Shown here: one piece after another, positions 24,814 to 33,551 of the stretch
Layout of the letters: the number at the start of each line of letters is the position of its first letter
Numbering within the stretch: the first letter of the stretch is position 1
NCBI RefSeq assembly: GCF_014644455.1
Contig: NZ_BMKS01000020.1
Span: 1 to 50,076, forward strand
Reading direction: 5' to 3'
From: Caldovatus sediminis
GTDB taxonomy: Bacteria; Pseudomonadota; Alphaproteobacteria; Acetobacterales; Acetobacteraceae
DNA length: 50,076 nucleotides
Position numbers and translations under genes: made by a program
The notes under the pieces: model-generated
The model's input: only the letters and a program-made list of their open reading frames with translations
What the model was told of the DNA's origin: nothing
Database searches by the model: none

Positions 24814-25598
24814 ACGCGGTCGCCCGCCGGTGGGTGGCGCGGCTCTATTGCGCGCTGGTCCTTGGCTTCCTGATGCTGCCGGTCGCCGTGGTGGTACTCG
24901 CCTCCTTCAGCACGACCGCCTACCTCACCATCCCGCCGCAGGGGGTGACGCTCCGCTGGTACGGCCGCGTGCTGGAGAGCGCTGACTACCTCTCCGCGAT
25001 CGGCATTTCGCTGCTGCTCGCCTCCGTCGCGACGCTCTCGGCGCTGGCGATCGGCACTGCGACCTCCTACGCGCTGGTTCGACGCGCCCTGCCGGGCAAG
25101 GCCGCGGTCTCGGCGGTGGTGATGTCGCCGCTGATCTTTCCCGGCGTCGTCATCGGCGTGGCGCTGCTCCAGTTCTACGCCGCGCTCGGGCTTGCCGGCA
25201 GCTTCGCCGGGCTGGCCGTGGCGCATGTCGTCATCACCGTGCCCTATGTGGTGCGCACCACCCTCGCGAGCCTTTCGGGCCTGGATGCGGAACTTGAGGA
25301 CGCCGCCTGCACCCTTGGCGCGAGCCGCCCGACCGCCTTCTGGAAGGTCACGCTGCCGCTGATGCGTCCAGGCATGGTGGCCGGCGCCCTGTTCGCCTTC
25401 ATCACGTCCTTCGACAACGTGCCGGTCTCGATCTTCCTCACCGGTGTGGGCAACACCACGCTGCCGGTGAAGATCTTCACCGCCATCGAGTTCGGCGTGG
25501 ACCCGACCGTCGCCGCCGTCTCCTCGCTCCTGATCCTGACCACGGCGCTCGCGCTGGTGCTGGCCGAGCGCTGGGTCGGCTTCCACCGCTTCACGTGA
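24810..25598 (+). CDS. potC: ABC importer permease (PotC-like)
   Basis: A 262-residue permease with six predicted helices. The EAA loop is LDAELEDAACTLGASRPTAF. I chose the GTG at 24810, which overlaps the potB-like stop as GTGA and yields the expected short N-terminus before the first helix (YCALVLGFLMLPVAVVVLA). The open frame runs further upstream inside potB but without conservation. Together with the three preceding genes it completes a D-A-B-C ordered importer. Confidence 0.88.
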   Translation: MNAVARRWVARLYCALVLGFLMLPVAVVVLASFSTTAYLTIPPQGVTLRWYGRVLESADYLSAIGISLLLASVATLSALAIGTATSYALVRRALPGKAAVSAVVMSPLIFPGVVIGVALLQFYAALGLAGSFAGLAVAHVVITVPYVVRTTLASLSGLDAELEDAACTLGASRPTAFWKVTLPLMRPGMVAGALFAFITSFDNVPVSIFLTGVGNTTLPVKIFTAIEFGVDPTVAAVSSLLILTTALALVLAERWVGFHRFT

Positions 25599-25612
25599 GG
25601 GAGGGCAAGGTC

Positions 25613-26362
25613 ATGGCCCGGCTCCGGGGACGCCGCGTGCTCGTCACCGGCGCGGCGAGCGGCATCGGGCGCGCGACGGCGCGCCGCTTCGCCGCGGAGG
25701 GCGCACGCGTGGCGCTGCTCGACCGCGACGCGACGGGACTGGAAGCCGCGGCGCGGGAAGGCGGTGGCACGCCGCTTCCCTGCGACCTGCTCGACACCGC
25801 CGCGGTCGCGCCCGCCGTGGAGCGGGCCGCGGCGGCGCTCGGCGGGCTGGACGGCGTCGTCTGCGCCGCCGGCGTCGATCTGATCCGCAAGGTCGAGGCG
25901 ATGTCGCCCGAGGACTGGGCGCGGGTGATCGGCGTCAACCTTACCGCGCCGATGCTGGTCTGCCGCGCCGCGCTGCCGGCGATGCGTGCGTCGGGCGGTG
26001 GTGCGATCGTGCTCATTGCCTCCGGCGCCGGGCTGCGGCCGCTGCCGGACCGCACCGCCTACTGCGCCTCCAAGGCCGGGGTGGTGATGTTCGGCAAGAC
26101 GCTCGCCATCGAGCTCGCCGCCGACAACATCCGGGTCAACGCGATCTGCCCGGGCATTGTCGACACGCCGATGTTCCGCCGCTCCTGGGAGCGTGCGGCC
26201 GACCCGCAGGCGGAGCTCGCCGTGATCCTCGACCGCTACGCGATCAAGCGCATCGGTACGCCGGAGGAGATCGCCGCCGCGGCGCTCTATCTCGTCTCCG
26301 ACGAGGCTGGCTACGTCACCGGCGCGGCGCTCGCAGTGGACGGCGGAAGGACCTTCCACTGA
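25613..26362 (+). CDS. Short-chain dehydrogenase/reductase (first of pair)
   Basis: A 249-residue NAD(P)-dependent oxidoreductase with the classical SDR fold. The cofactor motif TGAASGIG is near residues 13-20; the catalytic Ser is in LIASGAG, and Tyr and Lys in YCASKAG. The C-terminus YVTGAALAVDGGRTF is standard. A GTG at 25595 overlaps the permease stop and would add six codons, but ATG 25613 has GGGAGGG 7 bp upstream, so I prefer it. The stop overlaps the next SDR gene by one base. Being co-transcribed with an importer and an amidase suggests catabolism of the imported compound; the substrate is unknown. Confidence 0.88.
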   Translation: MARLRGRRVLVTGAASGIGRATARRFAAEGARVALLDRDATGLEAAAREGGGTPLPCDLLDTAAVAPAVERAAAALGGLDGVVCAAGVDLIRKVEAMSPEDWARVIGVNLTAPMLVCRAALPAMRASGGGAIVLIASGAGLRPLPDRTAYCASKAGVVMFGKTLAIELAADNIRVNAICPGIVDTPMFRRSWERAADPQAELAVILDRYAIKRIGTPEEIAAAALYLVSDEAGYVTGAALAVDGGRTFH

Positions 26363-27132
26363 TGGCCGCCTCCACCCTCCGCTTCGCCGGCCGCCGCGCC
26401 GCCATCACCGGCGCGGCGAACGGCATCGGCCGCGCCACCGCCCTCCGGTTCGCCGCGGAGGGCGCCGGCCTCGCCCTGATCGACATCGAGGCCGATGCCC
26501 TCGCCGCGACGGCCGAGGCCTGCCGCGCAGTCGGCGCGCCCGCCGTGCTGCCGCTTGCCGCCGATCTGACGCAGGAGACGGCGGTGGCGGACGCCTTCGC
26601 CCGGATCGCGCGCGATCTCGGCCCGCTCGACATCCTGTTCAACAATGTCGGCCAGAGTGCGCGCGAGCGGTCGCGCCAGTTCCACGACTCCGAACCCGAG
26701 ACCTGGCGCTTCGTCCTGAACGTCTCGCTGATGACGACGATGCTGGTCTCGCGCCAGGTCGTCCCGGGCATGCGCGAGCGCCGCGCCGGGCGGATCGTCA
26801 ACATGTCCACGGAAAGCGCCTTCTATGGCGATGTCGGCATGGTGGACTATGCCGCGGCGAAGATGGGCGTGATCGGCTTCACGCGCGCCCTCGCGCGAGA
26901 GCTCGCGCCGTTCCGGGTGAACGTGAACGCCGTCGCGCCCGGCGCGATCCGCACCCGTGCCCATGACCGATTGCCGCCCGAGGTGATCGACAAGGTGCGC
27001 AACAGCGTTCCCATGGGCTATGTCGCCGAGCCGGAGGATGTCGCCGGCGTCGTCGCATTCCTCGCCAGCGAGGATGCGCGCTACGTCACCGGGCAGACCC
27101 TGCTGATCGACGGCGGCCGTTGGATGATCTGA
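26362..27132 (+). CDS. Short-chain dehydrogenase/reductase (second of pair)
   Basis: A 256-residue classical SDR. TGAANGIG (near residues 15-22) binds the cofactor, NNVGQS is the NNxG structural motif, the catalytic Ser is in NMSTESAF and the Tyr/Lys pair in DYAAAKMG. The C-terminus YVTGQTLLIDGGRWM is typical. It differs clearly from the SDR just upstream, so the pair is not a recent duplication and may catalyse two different steps. Start ATG overlaps the preceding stop (TGATG). Four bases separate it from the amidase gene. Confidence 0.88.
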   Translation: MAASTLRFAGRRAAITGAANGIGRATALRFAAEGAGLALIDIEADALAATAEACRAVGAPAVLPLAADLTQETAVADAFARIARDLGPLDILFNNVGQSARERSRQFHDSEPETWRFVLNVSLMTTMLVSRQVVPGMRERRAGRIVNMSTESAFYGDVGMVDYAAAKMGVIGFTRALARELAPFRVNVNAVAPGAIRTRAHDRLPPEVIDKVRNSVPMGYVAEPEDVAGVVAFLASEDARYVTGQTLLIDGGRWMI

Positions 27133-27135
27133 GCC

Positions 27136-28563
27136 GTGCCGAACGACCTGACGCGCCTTTCCGCCGCCGATGCGGCCGCCGCCATCCGCGCCCGCCGCCT
27201 CTCGCCGGTCGAGCTGGTCGAGGCGGTGCTCGCGGCCATCGAGCGCAGCCAGCCGGTGCTCAACGCCTTCGTCACCGTCGCCGCCGACCAGGCCCGCGCG
27301 GCGGCGCGCGCGGCGGAGGATGCGGTGGCGCGCGGCGAGCCCCTCGGCCCGCTGCACGGCGTGCCCTTCTCGGTGAAGGACCTGACGAACACCGCCGGGC
27401 TGCGCACCACCATGGGCTCGACGCTGTTCGCCGACAACGTGCCGGGCGAGGACGCGGCGCCGGTGGCGCGGCTGCGCGCCGCCGGCGCGATCCTGATCGG
27501 CAAGACGACGACGCCCGAGTTCGGCCACAAGCCCTTCACCGATTCCCCGCTCACCGGCATCACGCGCAATCCCTGGAACGCCGCGCACACGCCGGGCGGC
27601 AGTTCCGGCGGGGCGGCGGCGGCGGTCGCCGCGGGCCTCGGGCCGATCGCGCTCGGCACCGACGGCGGCGGCTCGATCCGCATCCCGGCGGCGTGCTGCG
27701 GCATCCTGGGGCTGAAGCCGACCCTCGGGCGCGTGCCGCACGTCCACGCGCCGGACCTGTTCGGCAACACCAGCACCATCGGCCCGATGGCCCGCACCGT
27801 CGCCGACGCACGGCTGATGCTGCGCGTCATCGAGGGGCCGGACCTGCGCGATCCCTATGCGGCGGCGCTGCCGCCCGACGCCGCGCCGCTCGGCGCGCGC
27901 CTCGAGGGCCTGCGCATCGGCTGGGCGCCGCGCGTCGGCAACCGCCTGCTCGACGCCGAGGTGGAGGCGCTGACCACCGCCGCGATCCGCGCCCTGGAGG
28001 CGATGGGCGCCGCCGTCGAGCCGGTCGAGAGCGACCTCGCCGCCGAGGAGGAGGCCTTCCTCGTCCTCCTCCAGGCGGGGCTTGCCGGCCGGCTCGCGTC
28101 CCATCTGCCGGCCGCGGCGGACCGGCTCGACGCCAGCCTGCGCGAGACCGTCGCGCGTGGCCAGCGCCGCAGCGCGGCCGAGATCCTCGCCGCGACGGCG
28201 CACCGCACCACGCTCTTCCGCCGCGTCGTCGCACTGTTCGAAGCGGGCGTGGACATGCTCGCCACGCCGACGCTCAGCGCGCCGGCTCCGCCCGCCGGGC
28301 TCGATCCCTTCGCGCCCTTCGCGGTGGGTGGCGGCAGCGGCGAGGCGGGCCGCATCCGCGCCACCTGGTATCCTTACACCTTTCCCTTCAACCTCACCGG
28401 CCACCCGGCGCTGTCGGTGCCCTGCGGGCGCACGGCCGGGGGCCTGCCGGTCGGCCTGCAGCTCGTGGCGCCGTGGCACGCCGATCATCGCCTGCTCGAT
28501 CTTGCGGCGTGCCTCGAGGCGGTGCAGCCCTGGGCGCAGGACTGGCCGCCCGCGGCCGCGTGA
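27136..28563 (+). CDS. Amidase-signature family hydrolase
   Basis: A 475-residue amidase. The Ser-cisSer-Lys triad is visible: Lys81 (FSVKDLTN), Ser156 (PGGSSGGAAA) and nucleophile Ser180 (DGGGSIRIPA), with the correct 24-residue spacing between the two serines. The signature region GSSGGAAAAVAAG fits the family. The start is GTG at 27136, four bases after the SDR stop. GatA is unlikely because there is no gatB/gatC and the operon is catabolic in style. It probably opens an amide in the compound taken up by the neighbouring importer, which is inference from the operon. Confidence 0.87.
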   Translation: MPNDLTRLSAADAAAAIRARRLSPVELVEAVLAAIERSQPVLNAFVTVAADQARAAARAAEDAVARGEPLGPLHGVPFSVKDLTNTAGLRTTMGSTLFADNVPGEDAAPVARLRAAGAILIGKTTTPEFGHKPFTDSPLTGITRNPWNAAHTPGGSSGGAAAAVAAGLGPIALGTDGGGSIRIPAACCGILGLKPTLGRVPHVHAPDLFGNTSTIGPMARTVADARLMLRVIEGPDLRDPYAAALPPDAAPLGARLEGLRIGWAPRVGNRLLDAEVEALTTAAIRALEAMGAAVEPVESDLAAEEEAFLVLLQAGLAGRLASHLPAAADRLDASLRETVARGQRRSAAEILAATAHRTTLFRRVVALFEAGVDMLATPTLSAPAPPAGLDPFAPFAVGGGSGEAGRIRATWYPYTFPFNLTGHPALSVPCGRTAGGLPVGLQLVAPWHADHRLLDLAACLEAVQPWAQDWPPAAA

Positions 28564-28571
28564 GGGAGCGC

Positions 28572-30434
28572 ATGCGCGAGGTGATCCCCGATCGGCCAAC
28601 GCCGGTGCGCCGCCGGCGAGCCCGGCGCATCCCGATCCTCGCCCTGTTCGTCCTGCTGGTGGGACTGGCGGTGCATGCGCGCCTTGCCACCGGGCCGCAC
28701 GGCATCGCCGTCGAGGGCCGCCTGCGCGACACCGACGCCTATGTGCGCACCATGCGCGTGGAGGCGCTGCGGCGGACCGGCGACTGGTACGCGACCGACA
28801 TCGCGCGGCTCAACGCGCCCTACGGCCTGTCCATGCACTGGACGCGGCCGCTCGACGTGCTGATTCTCGGTCCGGCGCTCGTGGCGGAGCGTCTCGCGGG
28901 CGTGGACGCACGCCGTGCGATCTTCTGGTCGGGCGCGCTTTCCGCCCCCGTGCAGCACATCGCCGCCGCATTCGCCGCCGCCTGGGCGGCGGCCGCACTC
29001 TGGCCTGGCACGGTGGCCTGGTTCGCCGCGCTGACCCTGATCGGCACCCCGCCGATCGCCTTCGGCTACGGCCGCGCGGGTTTCACCGACCACCACATGC
29101 TCATCCTGATCGCTGCGGTGGTGGGTCTCGGGGCGGCCCTGCGCGCGGCGCTGGAGCCGCGGGAGACCGGGCGTGCCGCGATCGGCGCCGGGCTCGCCTT
29201 CGCGCTCGGCGTCTGGGTCTCGCCCGAGGCGTTGCTGGTCGCGGGCCCGGCGCTCGCCGCCTTCGGCCTCGCCTGGCTGGTCGCGCCGGACGGGACGCCG
29301 TTCGCCCGGCAGGGCATGCGCATCGCCGGCGCGATGCTGGCGGGACTCGCCGTCGCGGTCGCGGTGGAGCAGCCGCCGGCACGCTGGCTGGTCGGCGAGT
29401 ACGACAAGGTCTCGGCGCAGCACGTCCTGATCGCGGCCTTGGCGGCCGGGAGCTTCGCCATGGCGATGCGGTTCGGCGCATCGGACCGCGCGCGGCGGCT
29501 GGCGCTCGGCGCGGGCCTCGCGGGCGGGGCCGTCGCGGTGCTGCTCGCGCTCTATCCGCGCGCGCTCTCCGGCTCGCTCGCGGGCGCCGATGCGGGCAGC
29601 ATCGCCCTGTTCCTGCCGATGGTGAGGGAGATGCAGCCGCTCGCGCCGACGCGCGAGGGGCTGTTCGACCTCCTGGCCTGGGCCGGCGTGGCGGCGGGGC
29701 CGTTGCTCGCGCTGCCGATCGCCCTCCTGGCCTGGGCGCGCGATGGGCGACGCTGGCCGGCCTGGCTCGTCCTCGCACTGCCCTTCGCCGTGACGCTCGC
29801 CGCGACGATGACGCACCGGCGCTTCGTCGTGGATCTCGCCGCGGTGTCCGGCATCGCCGGCGCGGGGCTGGTCTGGTTCGCCCTGCGCCTCCCTGGGCGG
29901 ATGGTCCGCGCGCTCGCCGTCGCCGCCGCGATCGCGGTGGTGACGTGTACACCCTATCTCGCCCTCCTCATGCCGCACCCGAACGCCTCGGGCGAGTCCG
30001 CGGAGCACGCCTGCCGCACGGACGCGCTGGCGCGCTGGCTTGTCGCGGCGCGGCCTGGCGCCGGACCTTCCGCTCCAGGCGATGCGGACCCCATCATCCT
30101 GACGGCCAGTCCGGACATCACGCCCGAACTCGCCTATCTCACGCCCTACCGTTACGTCTCGGCGCCGTATCATCGCGGCGGCGCGGCCTTCGAGGACACG
30201 GTCGCGGTGTTCACCGCGCGCGACGAGGCAACCGCGCGCGCGGTCCTCGACCGGCGCGGGGTCCGGTTCATCCTCCTCTGCCTGCGCACGCGGCCCCCGA
30301 ACCTCGGCCCGATGCATCCGGAGAGCCTGGAAGCACGGCTGCGCGGTTCCGGCGATCCGCCACCCTGGCTGCGCCCGCTCGCGCTGCCCCCCGAGCTCGA
30401 TGGGACCTACCGCATGTTCGAGGTGCTGCGGTGA
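28572..30434 (+). CDS. GT-C-type polytopic membrane protein (STT3/mannosyltransferase-like)
   Basis: A 620-residue membrane protein with a basic cytoplasmic start, about ten or more hydrophobic segments and a C-terminal soluble part (about 470-620). The first periplasmic loop holds RLRDTDAYVRTMRVEAL with Asp53-x-Asp55, the acidic motif characteristic of GT-C glycosyltransferases; GLSMHWTRPLD and AGFTDHHMLI match a family common in alphaproteobacteria. The sugar donor would be lipid-linked. I chose ATG 28572, with GAGGGAG upstream; GTG 28560 is an alternative. It ends 21 bp from the convergent rhamnose operon, so a role in the same surface glycan is tempting but unproven. Confidence 0.72.
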   Translation: MREVIPDRPTPVRRRRARRIPILALFVLLVGLAVHARLATGPHGIAVEGRLRDTDAYVRTMRVEALRRTGDWYATDIARLNAPYGLSMHWTRPLDVLILGPALVAERLAGVDARRAIFWSGALSAPVQHIAAAFAAAWAAAALWPGTVAWFAALTLIGTPPIAFGYGRAGFTDHHMLILIAAVVGLGAALRAALEPRETGRAAIGAGLAFALGVWVSPEALLVAGPALAAFGLAWLVAPDGTPFARQGMRIAGAMLAGLAVAVAVEQPPARWLVGEYDKVSAQHVLIAALAAGSFAMAMRFGASDRARRLALGAGLAGGAVAVLLALYPRALSGSLAGADAGSIALFLPMVREMQPLAPTREGLFDLLAWAGVAAGPLLALPIALLAWARDGRRWPAWLVLALPFAVTLAATMTHRRFVVDLAAVSGIAGAGLVWFALRLPGRMVRALAVAAAIAVVTCTPYLALLMPHPNASGESAEHACRTDALARWLVAARPGAGPSAPGDADPIILTASPDITPELAYLTPYRYVSAPYHRGGAAFEDTVAVFTARDEATARAVLDRRGVRFILLCLRTRPPNLGPMHPESLEARLRGSGDPPPWLRPLALPPELDGTYRMFEVLR

Positions 30435-30455
30435 GGAGCCGCGCCTGACCCGACC

Positions 30456-31643
30456 TCAGCGTGCCGGCGCCGCGCCCATCAGGCGCAGGTGCGCCTCGAT
30501 CTCCGGCAGCGGGCAGGGCGGATCGGGCGGGACCAGTTCGCGCCAGACCTCCACCCCGGGCAGGCGGCCCGGGTTGCGGCGGATGAGCTCGGTCTTGATC
30601 AGCGGGCATCCGGCGGGCCCGTACAGCACGCGCCAGAAGAGGCGCGCCGGGTTCACCGGCCGTCGCAGCAGCCGCAGCCGCATCGCGGCCACCGCTTCGG
30701 CCTCCGGGAGCGCCCGGCGCGGCTCGAGCCACGGCAGCGCCGCGGCGAGGTAGGCCCGCTCCGCGGGATCGGACAGGGCGCGCTCCAGCAGCGCGGCATA
30801 GGAATAGACCGCCGCGACGCGGTGCCCTCGCTGCCGCATCGCGCGCGCGAGCCGCAGCTCGCCGCGCTGGACGACGTGCCACTTCGAGACGCTCAGGCGG
30901 AGCGCGGCAAGGAAGGCGACGAGATCGGCCACCACCTCCCGCCCGCGCGCCAGCAGGAACCAGGATTGCAGGTGCGGACCGCCCTGGATGCTCTCCAGCA
31001 GTCCGAACACGCCCGGCCCGGCTGCCCGCATCGCCGCGAACACGGGGTCGAGCGGCCGGATCGGCCCCAGCACGCTGTCGTTGACCAGAAGAAGCTCCTC
31101 CGCCTGCGGCCAGCGCCGCAGCACCAGCGGCGCGACGTCCTGCCAGGCGCCGAAGTCGAGGGCGAAGTTGCGCCGATGCACCGCGAGCGCCACGCGCGCG
31201 CGGGCCTCCTGCCAGTCGGCCTCGGCGATGCGCGGAGCGTTGGAGAGGAAGACGGTCTCGAAGCCGAGCCGATCGTAGGTCTCGAGCTGACGCCGCACCA
31301 TGCGGGAGATGCGGCCGTCGGGGCTGAAGTGCACGAACAGCGCCACGCCCTTCCGCGCCGGATCGCTCCTCCCGCCGGGTTCGACGCGCAGCAGCGGCTC
31401 GGGCCGGATGCCGAGGCGCATCGCCGGATCGAGCACCGCCGCCCGCGCCACCTCGCCCAGCCGCTCCGCGGCGCGCCGGGACAGCCGCCCCAGCTCCTTC
31501 GCCAACTGCGGCCAGTGGCGCAGGCGCGGCAGGCCGGGCAGGCCGTGCAGCCAGCGCCGGGCTCCCGGTTCGATGTCGGCGAGGTCGGTGAGGCTCGGTC
31601 CGACCATCGGGACGGCAGCACCCTCCTTGTCCGCGCCGGTCAC
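30456..31643 (-). CDS. RgpF-like rhamnan synthesis protein F family protein
   Basis: A 395-residue soluble protein with the RgpF core: ALFVHFSPDGRISRMVRRQL followed by FLSNAP, DFGAWQD, ELLLVNDSVLGPI and GPHLQSWFLL, then SKWHVVQRGE. RgpF proteins act in assembly of rhamnose polysaccharides and are probably glycosyltransferases. Being last in an operon that makes dTDP-rhamnose fits exactly. I chose the GTG at 31643, which overlaps the upstream stop as GTGA; an internal ATG at 31607 is the alternative. The frame extends further upstream only inside the preceding gene. The linkage made is unknown. Confidence 0.82.
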   Translation of the reverse strand: MTGADKEGAAVPMVGPSLTDLADIEPGARRWLHGLPGLPRLRHWPQLAKELGRLSRRAAERLGEVARAAVLDPAMRLGIRPEPLLRVEPGGRSDPARKGVALFVHFSPDGRISRMVRRQLETYDRLGFETVFLSNAPRIAEADWQEARARVALAVHRRNFALDFGAWQDVAPLVLRRWPQAEELLLVNDSVLGPIRPLDPVFAAMRAAGPGVFGLLESIQGGPHLQSWFLLARGREVVADLVAFLAALRLSVSKWHVVQRGELRLARAMRQRGHRVAAVYSYAALLERALSDPAERAYLAAALPWLEPRRALPEAEAVAAMRLRLLRRPVNPARLFWRVLYGPAGCPLIKTELIRRNPGRLPGVEVWRELVPPDPPCPLPEIEAHLRLMGAAPAR

Positions 31644-33526
31644 GACGCGGCGCACCGCCAGGGTCTCTCCCGTCGCGGCGGCCAGGCGAGGGTGCGCATG
31701 CTGTCCGACAGCGAGAGATTCGGGTTCCAGAAGGGATCGTTGTCGAGCACTGCCCCCCAGCGCCGGCGCATGTAGGCGATTTCGCGCCGGAAGCGCCGGG
31801 CGTTCTCCCCCTCCAGGTCGAGGCCCCGGGAGACCGATTCCCAATGGCGGAGGACGGCGAAGGGCGTCCAGAGGTTGCGGTAGCCGCGCTCGCGGATCCG
31901 CAGGCACAGGTCCACGTCGTTGAAGGCGACCGGCAGGTTCTCCTCGTCGAGACCGCCGGCCTCCTCGAACACGTGCCGGCGCACCGCGAGGCAGGCGGCG
32001 GTCACGGCGGAGGTGCTGCGCACGAGGGCAAGCTGCCCGAAGGGGCCCGCGGCGCCGCCCGCGGCGCCCACGAAATGGTGGCCCGCCACGCCGCAGGGCC
32101 AGCCGATGCCGAGGATGACGCCGCCATGCTGCACGCGGCCGTTCGGGTAGAGCAGCTTGCAGCCGACCGCGCCGATCTCCGGCCGCACCGCGTGGGAGAC
32201 CATCTCGCGCAGCCAGCCCGGTTCGAGGACCTCGGTGTCGTTGTTGAGCAGCAGCAGCACCTCGCCACGCGCCTCGGCGACGGCGCGGTTGTTGAGCCGC
32301 GAGTAGTTGAACGGCCCCGGCATCGGCAGGACGCGCACGCGCGCGTCGCGCGCCAGCATCGCGAACAGCTCGCGCGTCCTGGCCTCCTCGCTGCCGTTGT
32401 CGGCGATCAGCACCTCGATCGGGCCGTAGCCGGTCCGGTGCAGCAGGCCCTCGACGCAGCCGCGGAGCAGATCCACGCGGTCGCGCGTCGGAATGATGAC
32501 GGAGACCAGCGGCGCGGGGTCCGGCAGCGGCCAGACCACACGCAGATACGCCGGGGCGAGCGGCGCGGTGATCACCTCGGCGCGGACGCCGCGCGCGGCG
32601 AGGTGCTCCGCGACGGCGCGGCGGGCGGCGTCCACGCAGCGGGCCAGGTACGCCTCCGAGAAGGAGGCGGGACCGGCGGCCTGCCGCCAGTGGTAGAGTA
32701 CGGCCGGGATGTGGCGGACCCGCTCCGCCCCGCAGGCGCCGACGGCGCGCAACGCGAGGTCGTGGTCCTGGCTGCCCTCGAACCCCTCTCGCATGCCACC
32801 GATCGCCGTCAGCAGGTCGCGCCGGTAGACGCCGAGATGGTTGACGAGGTTCTGCCCGAGCAGCAGGTCCGGGTCGAAGTCCGGCTTGAAATAAGGGGCG
32901 TTCCGCCGCCCCCCAGCGTCCACCTTGTCCTCGTCGCTATAGATCAGCGCGGCGTCGGGGTTGGCGTTGATCTCAACCGCGACCTCGTAGAGCGCGTGCT
33001 CGGCGAGCAGGTCGTCGTGGTCCATCAGCGCCACCCACTCGCCGGTCGCCAGCGCGAGCGCAGTGTTGGTGGCCGCCGAGATGTGGCCGTTGGTCTCGCG
33101 GCGGACCCATCGAATCCGCGCGTCCGCGCGCGCCGCCTCCTCCAGTACGCGGGCGACGTGCGGCGAGGGGGACGCGTCGTCGGCGACGCAGAGCTCCCAG
33201 TGCGGGTAGAGCTGCGCCTGGACCGAGGCGATCGCCTCGCGCAGGAAACGCTCCGGCGTCTCGTAGGCCGGCATCACCACGGAGATCAGCGGTCGGCGCG
33301 GCAACCGCGCGATGTGGGCGAGAATCGCCTCGCGGTCGGCGTCTGAGAGCGTGTCGTAGCGGCGGATCCAGCTACGGTAGTTAGTGTCGGTCTGGCGGAC
33401 CAAGCGCGGTTGGAGATAGGGCCAGAGCGGACGTAGCAACCGCAAGAGGCGGCGCTTGAGCCAGGGTCGGCGGCGGACATAGCTCCGCGCGGCGTTGATC
33501 GCGTTTGCGCGCAGGTTACCTAGCAC
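31640..33526 (-). CDS. Two-domain family-2 glycosyltransferase
   Basis: A 628-residue protein joining two GT-A/GT2 domains. After a very basic leader (RRRPWLKRRLLRLL), domain 1 begins with LISVVMPAYETPERFLREAI (about residue 80) and has the metal motif in ALMDHDDLL and IYSDEDKVD. Domain 2 begins with LVSVIIPTRDRVDLLRGCVE (about residue 340) with LLLNNDTEVLEPGWL and VAFNDVDLCLRIRERGYRN. Such tandem enzymes often add two sugars of a repeat unit, here probably using dTDP-rhamnose for at least one. The start is uncertain: GTG at 33526 is used here, while TTG at 33541 is also in frame; neither has a good ribosome site. The frame continues upstream inside rfbD but is not conserved there. Confidence 0.85.
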   Translation of the reverse strand: MLGNLRANAINAARSYVRRRPWLKRRLLRLLRPLWPYLQPRLVRQTDTNYRSWIRRYDTLSDADREAILAHIARLPRRPLISVVMPAYETPERFLREAIASVQAQLYPHWELCVADDASPSPHVARVLEEAARADARIRWVRRETNGHISAATNTALALATGEWVALMDHDDLLAEHALYEVAVEINANPDAALIYSDEDKVDAGGRRNAPYFKPDFDPDLLLGQNLVNHLGVYRRDLLTAIGGMREGFEGSQDHDLALRAVGACGAERVRHIPAVLYHWRQAAGPASFSEAYLARCVDAARRAVAEHLAARGVRAEVITAPLAPAYLRVVWPLPDPAPLVSVIIPTRDRVDLLRGCVEGLLHRTGYGPIEVLIADNGSEEARTRELFAMLARDARVRVLPMPGPFNYSRLNNRAVAEARGEVLLLLNNDTEVLEPGWLREMVSHAVRPEIGAVGCKLLYPNGRVQHGGVILGIGWPCGVAGHHFVGAAGGAAGPFGQLALVRSTSAVTAACLAVRRHVFEEAGGLDEENLPVAFNDVDLCLRIRERGYRNLWTPFAVLRHWESVSRGLDLEGENARRFRREIAYMRRRWGAVLDNDPFWNPNLSLSDSMRTLAWPPRRERPWRCAAS

Positions 33527-33551
33527 GGCCGCATACCACAATATGCTCGTT

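Noticed and set aside
26311-28599. 762-codon minus-strand open frame opposite SDR and amidase
   Set aside because: No family motif and Arg-rich; shadow.
28082-30448. 788-codon plus-strand open frame overlapping amidase and GT-C genes
   Set aside because: Out-of-frame shadow with Arg/Ala-rich translation.
30432-30458. Weak stem between the convergent GT-C and RgpF-like stops
   Set aside because: Only TGAGG/CCTCA (5 bp) with a 17-nt loop; too weak to call a terminator, although the stop codons again lie in the arms.
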